64,000 bases of DNA, from assembly GCF_021245725.1 (NCBI RefSeq), contig NZ_JAJGSX010000026.1, positions 31,229 through 95,228 of the forward strand, in the 5' to 3' direction. This DNA is from Pseudonocardia sp. TRM90224 (lineage in GTDB: Bacteria > Actinomycetota > Actinomycetes > Mycobacteriales > Pseudonocardiaceae). The position numbers were made by a program, and so were the translations under genes. Every line of letters begins with the position of its first letter. The stretch's first letter is position 1. The notes under the pieces are model-generated. The model had not been told where the DNA came from and did not search any database. It saw nothing but the letters and a program-made list of their open reading frames with translations. This document shows positions 24,758 through 35,700 of this stretch, piece by piece.

Positions 24758-26026
24758 TCAGAGGTTGCGGTACGGCTTGCTGAAGAAGCCGAGCACGAAC
24801 GCGGCCGAGATGCCGAGTCCGGCGACGATGATCACTCCGGTGGGGCCGGTGGTGTCCGTGGCCGCTCCGGCAAGCAGCGTGGACAGGGGGAATGCGGCGC
24901 CCGCGCACGTCACGATCAGGCTCATGACCCGTCCCAGGGAGCCCTCCGGCACCTCCCGTTGGATCATGGTCACGTAGAACACGTTCAGCACCGCCTGGAT
25001 GGCCGCTGCGACCAGCATCGCCGCGGTCGCCACCACGATCGATGACCCCAGCGGCACCAGCAGCACGGCGAGACCCTCCGCAACGCCGAGGACGAGCGCG
25101 ATCAGGCCGCGTCGGCGCAGCCGGAGGAGCGTGCTGCCGCAGAGGGCGCCGATCACGGAGCCGACGCCGAAACCCGTCAGGATGATCCCGAAACCCTGGG
25201 CGCCGTGGCCGAGCTGATTCCGGGCGAAGCTCGGCAGGGCCACCTCCATCATCCCGAAGTACGCCAGGTTGACCACGAGGGTGACCAGGAGCGACATCCT
25301 CAGCAAGGCCGACCCGAGCACGTACCGCAGCACCGCACCCCAGGTGAGCGGGCCGTCGCCAACCGTCTCCCCTTGCGCCGCTTCCCGATCGGCCTCAGGG
25401 CGGCTGGGGCGGATGGCGAGCAGCGTCAGGCTCGACGCGAGGAAGGTGGCGGAGTTGATCACGAACGCGATGTCGCTCTTCAACGAGCCCACCAGCGCGC
25501 CGCCGAGCGCAGGCCCCGCGATCTGCGCGGAGCTCACCATGACGGAGTTCACGGAGTTGCCGGCGCCGAGGTTCGCCTTCGAGAGGATCGTCGGCAGCAC
25601 CGCGAACGAGGCGGGCAGGAACACGCCGTCGAGCGCACCCAACGGCATCGCCACCGCCAGCAGCGCCCAGAGCGGGACGGGATCGAACGTCGACAGCAGG
25701 GCGAACCCCAGCACCACGACGACCCGCATCGCGTCCGACACGAGCATCATCCGGCGGGCGCCCCACCGGTCGGCGAGCGTGCCGCCGAGCGGGAACGCCA
25801 CCAGCCGGACCGTGCCGTAGCAGGCCAGCACGACACCGAGCTGCGCGCTGCCGCCCCCCTGGTCCAGCACCAGGAACGGCAACGCCACGAGGAAGACCCC
25901 GTTGCCGATCTGCGAGAGCAGCTGCCCCACGAAATACAGGAAGAAGGGGCGTTCACGCAGCGGTGCCAGCAGCCGGGGGGCGCGGCGCTCGGCGGCCTCG
26001 GCCGGCGCCGGTGATGACGGTTCCAT
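24758..26026 (-). CDS. MFS transporter (EntS/MFS_3-type exporter)
   Basis: 422 residues with about 12 membrane segments, for example FFLYFVGQLLSQIGNGVFLV and LVAFPLGGTLADRWGARRMM; the latter ends in the loop 2-3 motif. ATG at 26026 shares one base with the thioesterase stop. It ends the NRPS-PKS operon and most likely exports the product, giving self-protection; siderophore exporters such as EntS belong to the same branch. Confidence 0.88.
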   Translation of the reverse strand: MEPSSPAPAEAAERRAPRLLAPLRERPFFLYFVGQLLSQIGNGVFLVALPFLVLDQGGGSAQLGVVLACYGTVRLVAFPLGGTLADRWGARRMMLVSDAMRVVVVLGFALLSTFDPVPLWALLAVAMPLGALDGVFLPASFAVLPTILSKANLGAGNSVNSVMVSSAQIAGPALGGALVGSLKSDIAFVINSATFLASSLTLLAIRPSRPEADREAAQGETVGDGPLTWGAVLRYVLGSALLRMSLLVTLVVNLAYFGMMEVALPSFARNQLGHGAQGFGIILTGFGVGSVIGALCGSTLLRLRRRGLIALVLGVAEGLAVLLVPLGSSIVVATAAMLVAAAIQAVLNVFYVTMIQREVPEGSLGRVMSLIVTCAGAAFPLSTLLAGAATDTTGPTGVIIVAGLGISAAFVLGFFSKPYRNL

Positions 26027-26751
26027 CAGCCCAGATCCTCGAGGATCGCCTGCATCACCCGTTCCCGCTGAGCGATGACGAAGAGGTGGTCCCCCGACAG
26101 CATCCGCATCCGGAAGCCCGCGCTCGTCCGCGCCTGCCACTGCCGGAGATCGCCCTGCCAGACGTCGTCCTGGGTCCCGCCGAAGACGGAGATCGGGCAC
26201 GCCAGCGGCGGCCCCGGGGCGTGGACGTAGTTCTCGCACAGCCCGATGTCGTCGCGGAGGGTCGGCGCGAAGAGCCGCATCAGGTCGGGGTCCTGCGCGA
26301 CGGTCGGCGGGAACCCGTTCAGCCGGCGCACCGCGGCGACGAAGTCGTCGTCGGGAAGCCGGGCGATGTGGACCCTGCGGTCGGGCGTCTGCGGGGCGCC
26401 GAGCCCCGAGACGAACAGGTGTTCCGGCCCGGTGTGCAGGCGACGCGCGGCCTCGTACGCGATGAGCGCGCCCATGCTGTGACCGAAGAACGCGAACGGG
26501 CTGCGCACCGCGCTCTCCAGAGCCGGCAGCAGGGCGTCGAGGAGCGGCTCGATGCGTCGGTACCGTGGCTCGCGGATCCACTCCTCCCGCCCCGGCAGTC
26601 GCACGGCCGACACCCGCACGTGCGGCGCGAGACCCGCCGCCCAGCCCTCGTAGGCGGAGGTCCCGGCGCCGGCATGCGGGAAGCACACGAGCTGGACCCG
26701 GCCCTCCGAACCGGGCATCTCGCGGAGCCAGGCGACATCGGTGGCTGTCAT
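26026..26751 (-). CDS. type II thioesterase of NRPS/PKS type
   Basis: 241 residues. It opens VQLVCFPHAGAGTSAYEGWA, has the nucleophile GHSMGALIAYE and the closing histidine in LSGDHLFV, the standard TEII pattern. It clears misprimed or stalled carrier domains by hydrolysing acyl groups. No terminal type I thioesterase exists in the cluster, so it could also help in release. It begins 9 bases after the MbtH stop. Confidence 0.92.
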   Translation of the reverse strand: MTATDVAWLREMPGSEGRVQLVCFPHAGAGTSAYEGWAAGLAPHVRVSAVRLPGREEWIREPRYRRIEPLLDALLPALESAVRSPFAFFGHSMGALIAYEAARRLHTGPEHLFVSGLGAPQTPDRRVHIARLPDDDFVAAVRRLNGFPPTVAQDPDLMRLFAPTLRDDIGLCENYVHAPGPPLACPISVFGGTQDDVWQGDLRQWQARTSAGFRMRMLSGDHLFVIAQRERVMQAILEDLG

Positions 26752-26760
26752 CGCGCCGGC

Positions 26761-26952
26761 TCAGCCGTCGCGAAGGCTCTTTGGGCGCATGTCGGTCCAC
26801 ACCCGTTCGATGTGTGCCAGACATGCCGCCTTGGGACCGGTGAAGCCCTCGCGGCGCCAGCCGGCCGGGGGCTCGCGGTCGGCCGGCCAGATCGAGTGCC
26901 GCTCCTCGTCGTTGACGACGACGGCATGGTCGAACGATTCCTCGTCGGTCAC
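26761..26952 (-). CDS. MbtH-family NRPS chaperone
   Basis: 63 residues. Motifs are VVNDEERHSIWP, PPAGW and the invariant VWTDMRP. MbtH proteins bind adenylation domains and enable their folding and activity. The GTG at 26952 overlaps the NRPS stop as GTGA, so the two are translationally coupled, and the serine-activating A domain upstream is the likely client. Confidence 0.95.
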   Translation of the reverse strand: MTDEESFDHAVVVNDEERHSIWPADREPPAGWRREGFTGPKAACLAHIERVWTDMRPKSLRDG

Positions 26953-29900
26953 GGCTTCTTCCTCGTATCGTCGGCCGCCGGGCGGCGGGTGAACGTGTCG
27001 GTGGCGATCCGTTTCAGGTCGCCCAATGACGAATTCGGATCGTCGGCGAGGGCCACCAGCAGGCCCTCGTAGGCCGCCAGTAGCCGGCGGACGGTCGACG
27101 CCTCGAAGTGCCGGACGTAGAAGCTGACCATGATGAAAAGAGTCCCCGCCGGCCAAATGAGGACGCGCATGGGATGTTCGGTCTGCGTCGAGGCCAACGT
27201 CGGTTCCCATTCCCGCAACCGGCGGCTGTTCCCCGGGTCCATGGGGAAGTTCTCGTACACGATGTAGCTGTCGTACAGCGCCTCCCGCCACGGCAGGCCG
27301 GCCCATTCCCGGATCTGCGCGAGGGATGCGTACTGGTGCTGCCGCATCTCGGACTGCTCGGCCTGCAGGCGGTGCAGCCAGTCGAGGGCGAGGTCGTCGT
27401 CGGCGGTGTTCACCATGACCGGGAGCATGTTGTTGAACGGACCGATCATGTCCGTCATGCGGTCCATGTGCTCTGGCCGGCCCGCGGATATCGAGCCGAA
27501 CGTCACGTCGTCCCGGCCGGTGCACGCCGCGAGCAGCAGCGCCCACCCGCCCTGCAGCAGGGTGAAGAGGGTGATGCCACGCCGCTGGGCAGCACGCCGC
27601 AGGCCGGCGTCGACCTCCGGGCTGAAATGCAGCAGCTCATGGGCGTAGGGGAGCTCGTCCGCGCTGGGCCGCCGGGCCGTGCCCAGCGATTCCACCACCG
27701 GCGTGCGGCCGGCGAACCGCTTCATCGCCGCCGTCCAGTACTCCGCGTCCCCGCTCTGATCGCGCTGCGTGAGCCAGTCGATGTAGTCGCGGAACTCGGG
27801 CACCGCCGGCAGGTCCGGTGAACGGCCGTGCCGGAACGCGTCGTACGCCGCGAAGATCTCGCGCTGGATGTTCTCCCACGACCAGCCGTCCTGGAACATG
27901 TAGCTGAGCCGCACGACGGCCCGGTAGTCGTCCTGGCCCAGCCGGAAAAGGGTGATGTGCCAGTGCGGCGCGCTGTCGAGAACGAAGACGTGCCGCCGTT
28001 CCTGCCAGAGCTTGTCCCGCACGCATTCGTCCTGCTCGGCCGCCGGCGAGGCCGTCAGATCCACACGCGTGATCGGCGGTTCGGTGATCCGCCACGCCGT
28101 TTGCAACGGCTGTGGGAGGCCATGCCATGTGAAGGACGTGCGGAAGGGCGCGTGCCGCTCCATGAAATACTGCCAGGCTGAGACGAAGGCGTTCTCGTCG
28201 AACTCCGTGCCTTTCATGTGCAGCTCGACGCTGGCCACGTGGAGTCCCGGTTCCGGCCTCTCGATCGCCGCGCTGAGCATCTCGTGCTGCATCGGCGACA
28301 GCGGGTAGGCATCGACGAACGTCGATCCCGCATTCCATGGTCTCGGGTCGCGCGCCCTCACGTCCGGTGGCGCGGTGCCCCCGGCCGGCGCCGCATCCTC
28401 GGGCGCCGCGAGCGCGCTCGCCTCCGCCAAGCTCGCGACGGTCGGGTTCTGGAAGACGGTTCTCGGCGAGAGGTCGAACCCGGCCCGCCCCGCCTCGTTG
28501 ACCAGCTGCAGAGCGACGATCGAGTCGCCACCGAGGCTGAAGAAGTTGTCGTGCCGACCGATGCGCGGCAGGCCGAGCAGGCCGGCCATGAGCGCCGCCA
28601 GCTGCTGCTCCACCGCCCCGGACGGCGCCTCGAAGTCTCTCTCGGAGACCGGGGTGAACGTCGGCAGCGCCTTCCGGTCGACCTTGCCGTTCGGCGTCAA
28701 CGGCAGCTCGGGGAGGACGACGATCGTGCCCGGGACCATGAACGCGGGCAGGCGTTCCCGCAGGTGCTCACGCAGTGCGGCCGGCAGCGCCCGGTTGCGG
28801 GCCTGCAGGGTCGGATCGTTGGTCAGCGCCCGGTCGGAGTCGCGCACGGCCTCGAACGCCAGGCCGGGCACCGGACCCGGAGCCACGACGGCGTCGAAAC
28901 GACCCGGCCGACCGAGCGAGGGAGCGCAGAGGCACGTCAGACCGCGCTGCGCGGCCAGCCGGCGCACGTCCGCCGGTGCGACACCGACCGCTCCTTCGAG
29001 AACCCGGCCCCCGTCCGGATCACCGGACCGCAGCCCCTCGACCAGGGCGAACTGCCGCGGGTGCGGGATGTCGGCGATCCGGACCGGCGCGTTGCTGGCA
29101 GCTGCCTCGTCGAGCAGCCCGTCCGGGTCCGCCGCGTCCCACGGCAGGCACTCGATCGAGTCCGGTGAGATCAGACCCGTTCCCGGGCGCAGCCGGACGT
29201 CGTACCGGAAGTCGTTCATCTCGGTCGGTCGCACACCGGGCTTGAGGCGGATGTCGGCGACCAGTCCGTGGTCGCGTGCAAAGCGGATGAAGAACTCCGG
29301 GTCGATCACCAGCTCGGATTCGCGGGCGATGCCCGCTGCCAGCCGGGCCCGCAGCTGCGGGCTGGTGGCCGCCGCACCGGTCTTGTGCGCCAGCACGGAG
29401 AGGTGGAACGCCTCCAGCAGCGGCAGGCTCCGCACGTCCCCGACGAACACCGAACCGTCGGGACGGCAGGCCCGCACCGCCTGGGCGAGCACCCGCTCCA
29501 GGTACCCGGCGTCGGGGAAGTACTGGACCACCGAGTTGAGGACGACGACGTCGAACTCGTCCACGTCCCGCACCTCGTCGGCCGGCCCGACCCGCAGCTC
29601 CACCGCCGTGTCGGCGCCGTAGCGCTTCGCGAGCCGCTCGACGACGACCGGTGAGACGTCGGTGGCGACGTAGCGGCTCGCGGTCGGGAGCAGCCTCGCG
29701 AGCAGCAGCCCGGAGCCGCAGCCGATCTCGAGGATGCGATTCGGCTGCAGTTCCGAGATCCCGTCGACGGCGCCGTCCACCCATTCGGCCATGTCGTCGT
29801 CGGAGTACGGCTCCCCGGTGTAGCTGCTGCGCCAGCCGGAGTAGTCGGGGTGGCCTGGGACGTCCTCGTCGGCCTGGTAGACGTCGTCGAACACCTCCGC

Positions 29901-32777
29901 CCACCCGTCGACGATGTGGGTGGGCTGGGACTCGGTGGGAGTCGCCGGCGCCGCGGGGACGACGTACGCCACGAGCGCCGGATCGGTCGTCCCGGTCGTC
30001 CCGGCGACGGCCTCGCGGACGTCCGGGTGCGCGCGCAGCGCGGCCTCCACCTCGCCGAGTTCGATGCGGAACCCGTGGATCTTGACCTGGTGGTCCAGGC
30101 GGCCGAGGAAGTCGAGGTTTCCGTCGGGCAGCAGCCGGACGAGGTCGCCGGTGCGGTAGAGGACCGCCCCCGGCGGCCCGAAGGGATCCGGGACGAAGCG
30201 CTCCGCGGTCAGCCCTGGCCGCCGCAGGTAGCCGCGGCCGACGCCGGCCCCGCCGATGAGCAGCTCGCCCGGCACCCCCACCGGTTGCACGTCCATCGCC
30301 GGATCGCCGACGTGGACCCGCAGGTTGTCGATCGGCGTGCCGATCGGGGTGACCGCGCAGCCGTCCTCGTGCACGGACGATCCCGGGGCGTACGCGGTCA
30401 CGTCGATGGCGGCCTCGGTGGGGCCGTAGAGGTTGTGGCACGGGATCCCCAACCGGTCCCCGACCAGCTCCGGCAGGTGCTTGGGCAGCGCCTCGCCGCT
30501 GCAGATCAGCAGGCGCAGCTCCGGAAGGCGGGGCAGGTCGGGCTGGTCGAGGAAGACACCCAGCATGGCGGGGACGAAGTGCGCGATGGTGACGCGCTCG
30601 TCGGCCATCAGGGTCGCGAGCCGGCGCGGGTCCTCATGCGCGCCGGGCGGCGCGACGACCACGGTCGCGCCGCTGACCAGCGGGAGGAAGAACTCCCACA
30701 CCGAGACGTCGAAGCTGTACGGCGTCTTCTGCAGGATCCTGTCGCGGGCAGTCACGTCGTACTCGCGCCGCATCCACTGCAGCCGGTTCGTCAAGGCGTC
30801 GTGGTGGATCATGGCGCCCTTCGGGTCGCCGGTGGACCCCGAGGTGTAGATGACGTACGCGAGGTTGCCGGGCCGCACCGCGACCTGCGGCGGGGTGTCG
30901 GGCGTGTCGAACACGGTGCCCGGATCCAGCTCCAGCACCACCCGCGAACCGTCCGCCGGCAGGCCACCGGCCAGCTCCCCCTGCGTGATCACGACCGGGG
31001 CCGCCGTCTGACCGAGCATGTACGCCACCCGCTCCGCGGGATAGCCCGGATCGATCGGGACGTACGCGCCACCGGCCTTCAACACGCCCAGCAGCGCCAC
31101 CACCAGCTCCGGACAGCGGTGCATCACCACCGCCACCGGCGTCTCCACACCGACCCCGAGCTCCCGCAACCGATGCGCCAACCGGTTCGCCACCCGATCC
31201 AACTCACCGAACGTCAACACCGACGCTGCCCCGACGACCGCCACCGCGTCCGGCGCCAACCCGGCCCGCTCGGCGACCAGCTCGTGGACACAACCCGCCC
31301 CGACGGGCACCTCCGCACCCGTACCCAGAGCCAGCACGGCAGCCCGCTCCCCCTCTTCCATCAGGGGGAGCCGGCTAATCGGGAGGCCCGGATCCGCGAC
31401 GACCGCGGCCAGCAGCCGGCGGTAGTGCTTCGCCAGCCGTTCGACGGTGTCCCGGTCGAACAGCGCGGTGTCGTACTCGAAGACCGCCGAGAGGCCGCCG
31501 TCGGGCGCCTCTTCCATGCTCAACCACAGGTCGAACTTCGAGGTCTCGTTGTTGATCTCGACGATGGGCCGCACGTCCAGTCCGGTGAACCGCAGCTGCT
31601 CCGGCGGGGTGTTCTGGAACGCGAACATCACCTGGAACAGCGGGTTGTGGCTGGCCTCGCGGCGCGGCGCGACCCGCTCCACCAGCACCTCGAACGGGAC
31701 GTCCTGGTGCGCGTAGCCACCCAGCGCGGTGTCGCGCACCCGCTCCAGCAGCTCGCCGAAAGCGGGGTCGCCGCCCACGTCGGTGCGCAACGCCAGCGTG
31801 TTGGCGAAGAACCCGACCATCGACTCCAGGTCCACCCGGCCGCGCCCCGCGACCGGCACCCCGACAACAAGATCGGTCTGGCCGCTGCACCGAGCCAGCA
31901 GCACCGTGAACACGGCCAGCAGGACCATGAAGGGCGTCGCCTGCCGGGACCGGCCGAGCTCCTTCAGCTGGGCGGCGATCGCCGCGCCCACCGGGAACGC
32001 GAAGCTGGCCCCGCGGAACGACTGGACGGCCGGCCGCGGCCGGTCGAAAGGCAGTTCCAGGGTCTCGGGCGCGTTCCGCATCCGGTCCAGCCAGAAACCG
32101 AGCTGCTCCTGCATATCCTGGCCGGTCGACCAGTCCTGCTGCCAGACGGCGTAGTCGGCGTACCCGACCGCCACCGGCGGCAGCCCGGGCTCGCCGCCGG
32201 CGGAGAACGCGTCGTAGCACTGCGACAGCTCCCGCAGCAGGATGCCGAACGACCAGCCGTCGACGGCGATGTGGTGCACGGCCACCCCGAAGACCCACTC
32301 GTCGCCGAGGTTGATCAGCAGCCCACGCAGCAAGGGCCCCTCGGTCAGGTCGAAGGGCCGCCGCGCCCACGCGTTGCACATGCTCTCGACGTCGCTCGGC
32401 GCGACCCCGGACACGGTCTCCATGACGTCCCAGGTGCCGGATGCGGGCACCTCCGGCGAGACCACCTGCACCGGCTTCCCGTCCACCGTCGTGAACGCGG
32501 TGCGCAACACCTCGTGGCGTCGGATCAGCACGTCCAACGACCGTTCCAGCGCGGCCGCGTCGACCGCGCCGCGCAGCCGGAAGCACATGTAGATCGAGTA
32601 CGCAGAGCCGTCCGGTGCGATCTGGTGCAGCAACCACAGCCGGCGCTGCCCCGACGACACCGGCAACGGGCCGGTTCGGTCCGCGCGCGGCAGGTCCGGT
32701 CGCGACTGCCGGCCCCGGCCCCGCCGCAGCGCATCGAGCAAGCGCGCCCGATCCTGCTTCCCGGAAGCCTCAGTCAT
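26949..32777 (-). CDS. NRPS, C-A(Ser)-MT-T-C* terminal module
   Basis: 1942 residues. The C domain (about 38-465) has HHIAVDG at 168-174. The A domain holds YTSGSTGDPKG, FDVSVWEFF, NLYGPTEAAID and YRTGDLVRL. Its specificity residues read D-V-W-H-I-S-L-I-D, plus the usual K, the serine signature. A SAM methyltransferase (ILEIGCGSGLLLARL) is inserted between the A8 motif (HGFRIELGEVEAAL) and the A10 motif NGKVDRKAL, typical of N-methylating domains. The carrier motif is FFSLGGDSI. The last domain is condensation-like, but its active-site motif is SYMFQDG, with tyrosine in place of the catalytic histidine. ATG at 32777 is preferred to an upstream GTG (32786). Its start overlaps the PKS gene. Confidence 0.93.
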   Translation of the reverse strand: MTEASGKQDRARLLDALRRGRGRQSRPDLPRADRTGPLPVSSGQRRLWLLHQIAPDGSAYSIYMCFRLRGAVDAAALERSLDVLIRRHEVLRTAFTTVDGKPVQVVSPEVPASGTWDVMETVSGVAPSDVESMCNAWARRPFDLTEGPLLRGLLINLGDEWVFGVAVHHIAVDGWSFGILLRELSQCYDAFSAGGEPGLPPVAVGYADYAVWQQDWSTGQDMQEQLGFWLDRMRNAPETLELPFDRPRPAVQSFRGASFAFPVGAAIAAQLKELGRSRQATPFMVLLAVFTVLLARCSGQTDLVVGVPVAGRGRVDLESMVGFFANTLALRTDVGGDPAFGELLERVRDTALGGYAHQDVPFEVLVERVAPRREASHNPLFQVMFAFQNTPPEQLRFTGLDVRPIVEINNETSKFDLWLSMEEAPDGGLSAVFEYDTALFDRDTVERLAKHYRRLLAAVVADPGLPISRLPLMEEGERAAVLALGTGAEVPVGAGCVHELVAERAGLAPDAVAVVGAASVLTFGELDRVANRLAHRLRELGVGVETPVAVVMHRCPELVVALLGVLKAGGAYVPIDPGYPAERVAYMLGQTAAPVVITQGELAGGLPADGSRVVLELDPGTVFDTPDTPPQVAVRPGNLAYVIYTSGSTGDPKGAMIHHDALTNRLQWMRREYDVTARDRILQKTPYSFDVSVWEFFLPLVSGATVVVAPPGAHEDPRRLATLMADERVTIAHFVPAMLGVFLDQPDLPRLPELRLLICSGEALPKHLPELVGDRLGIPCHNLYGPTEAAIDVTAYAPGSSVHEDGCAVTPIGTPIDNLRVHVGDPAMDVQPVGVPGELLIGGAGVGRGYLRRPGLTAERFVPDPFGPPGAVLYRTGDLVRLLPDGNLDFLGRLDHQVKIHGFRIELGEVEAALRAHPDVREAVAGTTGTTDPALVAYVVPAAPATPTESQPTHIVDGWAEVFDDVYQADEDVPGHPDYSGWRSSYTGEPYSDDDMAEWVDGAVDGISELQPNRILEIGCGSGLLLARLLPTASRYVATDVSPVVVERLAKRYGADTAVELRVGPADEVRDVDEFDVVVLNSVVQYFPDAGYLERVLAQAVRACRPDGSVFVGDVRSLPLLEAFHLSVLAHKTGAAATSPQLRARLAAGIARESELVIDPEFFIRFARDHGLVADIRLKPGVRPTEMNDFRYDVRLRPGTGLISPDSIECLPWDAADPDGLLDEAAASNAPVRIADIPHPRQFALVEGLRSGDPDGGRVLEGAVGVAPADVRRLAAQRGLTCLCAPSLGRPGRFDAVVAPGPVPGLAFEAVRDSDRALTNDPTLQARNRALPAALREHLRERLPAFMVPGTIVVLPELPLTPNGKVDRKALPTFTPVSERDFEAPSGAVEQQLAALMAGLLGLPRIGRHDNFFSLGGDSIVALQLVNEAGRAGFDLSPRTVFQNPTVASLAEASALAAPEDAAPAGGTAPPDVRARDPRPWNAGSTFVDAYPLSPMQHEMLSAAIERPEPGLHVASVELHMKGTEFDENAFVSAWQYFMERHAPFRTSFTWHGLPQPLQTAWRITEPPITRVDLTASPAAEQDECVRDKLWQERRHVFVLDSAPHWHITLFRLGQDDYRAVVRLSYMFQDGWSWENIQREIFAAYDAFRHGRSPDLPAVPEFRDYIDWLTQRDQSGDAEYWTAAMKRFAGRTPVVESLGTARRPSADELPYAHELLHFSPEVDAGLRRAAQRRGITLFTLLQGGWALLLAACTGRDDVTFGSISAGRPEHMDRMTDMIGPFNNMLPVMVNTADDDLALDWLHRLQAEQSEMRQHQYASLAQIREWAGLPWREALYDSYIVYENFPMDPGNSRRLREWEPTLASTQTEHPMRVLIWPAGTLFIMVSFYVRHFEASTVRRLLAAYEGLLVALADDPNSSLGDLKRIATDTFTRRPAADDTRKKP
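30912..31353. repeat. 442-bp perfect repeat, copy 1 (A-domain N-terminal part)
   Basis: Every base matches 37364-37805, in the same orientation, 6452 bp apart. It encodes the A-domain stretch from the LALGTGAEVP region through VVLELDPGT. Near-identity with scattered mismatches continues further toward the YTSGSTG motif. Perfect identity inside otherwise diverged modules points to recent gene conversion or module duplication. Confidence 0.95.
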
Positions 32778-35700
32778 GGTCCCCACCGCCGTCCAGCTCC
32801 CGCAGCATCGTGGCCACCTCGGCCGGGTCCATCCGGCTCACCGCGTCCTCCAGCAGGTCGTCGAGAACCACTTCCAGCCCGGCGACGGTGGGGTTCTCGA
32901 AGAAGCGCTCCGACGGCAGGTCCACGGTGTAGAGCTCACGGATCCGGGAGAGCACCCGGATCGCCGTGAACGAGTCGCCGCCGAGTTCGAAGAAGCTGTC
33001 GTCGACGCCGAGGTCGCGGGCCCCGATGAGCTCCTCGAAGATCGTGATGAGGGAGGTCTGGATACCCGGTTCCGGAGCGCGGAACGGCGTGGCGAGACTT
33101 GGCCGCGCATGGGTGGGCTGCGCATGGGTGGGCCGCGCATGGGTGGGCCGCGCATGGGTGGGCCGCGCATCTGCGCCGGCCCGCGGCGCATCGGCGGGCC
33201 GGACGGGCTCCGGCGACGCGGAGGGGGCAACCGTGTAGCGGGCCCGGTCGAAGGGGTAGGTGGGCATCCGCACCCGCCGCCGATCCTGACCGGCGTGCAT
33301 CGCCGTCCAGTCGAGCCGCACCCCGCCGACCCAGAGGCGGGCCGCGGCACGCCGCAGCGCACCAGGGTCCGTTCCGTCTCCCCTGGTCAGGCTCGCGACT
33401 GCCAGCGGTTCGTGATCGCCGGCGTTCTGCATGACGAGTGCCGGCAGGCCTGCCCCGGGACCCACTTCGAGCACGACATCGGCGCCGACATCGGCGCCGA
33501 CATCGGCGCTGCCGCCGAGGACCCGCCGGCACCCCTCGGCGAACCGCACCGGCTGCCGGAGCTGCGCCGCCCAGTAGCGGGGGTCCGTCGCCTCGGCGTC
33601 GCCGATCCAGTCGCCCGTCACGGTGGAGGCGAGCGGGATCGTCGGCTCGGCCAGCGGGCGCCGGGCCACCTCCGCGCCGAACGACTCGGCGGCGTCGCTC
33701 ATCATCGCCGAGTGGAACGCCCGCTCGGTGGGCAGCGGCCGCGTCCGGATCCCGCGGTCGTTCAGCTCGCCGACGAGGTCCTCGACCCCGCCGGGAGGCC
33801 CGGACACCACGCACGCGGTCGGTGAGTTGACGACCGCGATCGAGACGTCCGGCGGGAGCAGCGCGGTCACGTCCCCGGCCGGCGCGAAGACCACGTGCAT
33901 GGCGCCGCGGAGGGTGTCCTGCATGAGCCTGCCGCGCAGCGCCACTGCCCGCGCGGCGTCGTCGAGGGAGAAGACACCCGCCACGGTCGCGGCGGTGATC
34001 TCGCCCAGCGAATGGCCCAGCAGGCACGAGGGACGGACCCCCCAGGAGATCCACAGCCGCGCCAGCGCGTGCTCGAACACGAAGAGCGCCGGCTGCGCGA
34101 GCGCGGTCCCGGCCTCGACGGAGCCGGCCGTCGCGTCCTCGGCGGTCAGGTACTTCTCGACGTCGTCGCTCGTGTACCGGGCCACGGCCGCCAACCCGTC
34201 GTGCAGGAACGACGCGAACGCCGGCTCCGCTGCGGCCAGTTCCCGTGCCATCCCGGGGAACTCCGCTCCCTGGCCGGGGAAGACGAACGCGACCCGGGGC
34301 TCGGCCGAGCTTGCCCGACGCCCTCTGACGACGGCGGTCCGGTCTCCGGTCGACAGCGCCTCCTCGGCCTCCTGTACCGACTGTGCGACCACCGCCAACC
34401 GGTGGTCGAGCTCCCGCCGTCCCGTCTGCAACGTGAACGCCACATCGCCGAGCGCCACCCCCGGATCGGTGCGCAGGTGCCGGACCAGCTCGCCGGCGGC
34501 TCGGCCGAGGATGGTGTCGTTCCGGGCGGAGAGGGGCAGCACCTGCCACGACCCCCCGGTGTCGTGACGTGGCTGCGGCGGGAACTCCTGGACCACCGCG
34601 TGCGCGTTGGTGCCACCGATGCCGAACGAGCTGACGCCCGCCCGTCGCGGCGACGAACCCGCTGGCCAGGGGGTCGGCTCCGCCACCACGCGGAACCGGC
34701 CGTCCTCCAGGCCCGCCTCGGGATTGGGCTCGGTGAAGTGCAGGGTCGGCGGAATCCGTCCCCGCTCGACGACCAGCGCCGCCTTGATGAACCCGGCCAG
34801 CCCCGCCGCCGCGTCGAGATGGCCGATGTTGGGTTTGACGGAACCGATCAGGCAGGGCTCGGACGCGGGATCCGGGCCGAAGGCCTGCGTGAGCGCCGCT
34901 ACCTCGATGGGATCGCCCAGCGGTGTGCCGGTGCCGTGCGCCTCGACGTAGGAGATGCTGGCGGCGGCCACGCCGGCGACCGCGTGCGCCCGCCGGATGG
35001 CGTTGCGCTGCCCCTTGACGCTCGGTGCGGTGAACCCGACCTTCGACGAGCCGTCGTTGTTGATCGCGGAGCCGAGGATGACGCACCGGATGTGGTCACG
35101 ATCGCGGATCGCCGCGGCGAGCGGCTTGAGCACCACGGCACCGCAGCCGTTGCCCCCGACGGTCCCCCGCGCCGCCGCGTCGAACGCTCGGCAATGCCCG
35201 TCCGGCGAGCCGATCGACGCTTCCTCGTACAAGTGTCCGGTCTCCTCCGGGTAGACGATGCTCGCGGCGCCGGCGACCGCCATCGTGCACTCGCCGTCCA
35301 GCAGGCTCTGACACGCGAGGTGGACCGCCACGAGACCGGTGGAGCAGGCCGTCTGCACCGTGACGCACGGCCCGGAGAGGTTCAGCTTGTACGCGACCCT
35401 CGTGGTCAGGAAGTCGACATCGTTCCCGATCTTGACCTGCGTCTCGTCGAGGTCCTCGGCATCGATCGACCGGTGGATCGTCCGCAGGTACGACGAGGCG
35501 CTGCAGCCCGCGAACACCCCGACCCGCTCCGCGAGCCGCTCGGAGTCGTATCCGGCGTCCTGCAGGGCCGATTCCACGCATTCGAGGAACAGCCGCTGCT
35601 GCGGGTCGGTCAGTTCGGCTTCCCTGGGTGACATGGAGAAGTACTCCGCGTCGAAGAGATCGGCCCCGCCCAGCACCCCCCTGGCCGGGACGTACCGGTC

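Noticed and set aside
29850..32969. A 1039-codon open frame on the plus strand opposite the NRPS
   Set aside because: It mirrors the NRPS coding frame, has low-complexity Arg/Gln/His/Asp composition and no motif or ribosome-binding site.
33111..33170. 15-bp repeats considered as a regulatory iteron or origin
   Set aside because: They are in frame inside the PKS gene between AT and carrier domains, so a coding linker explains them.
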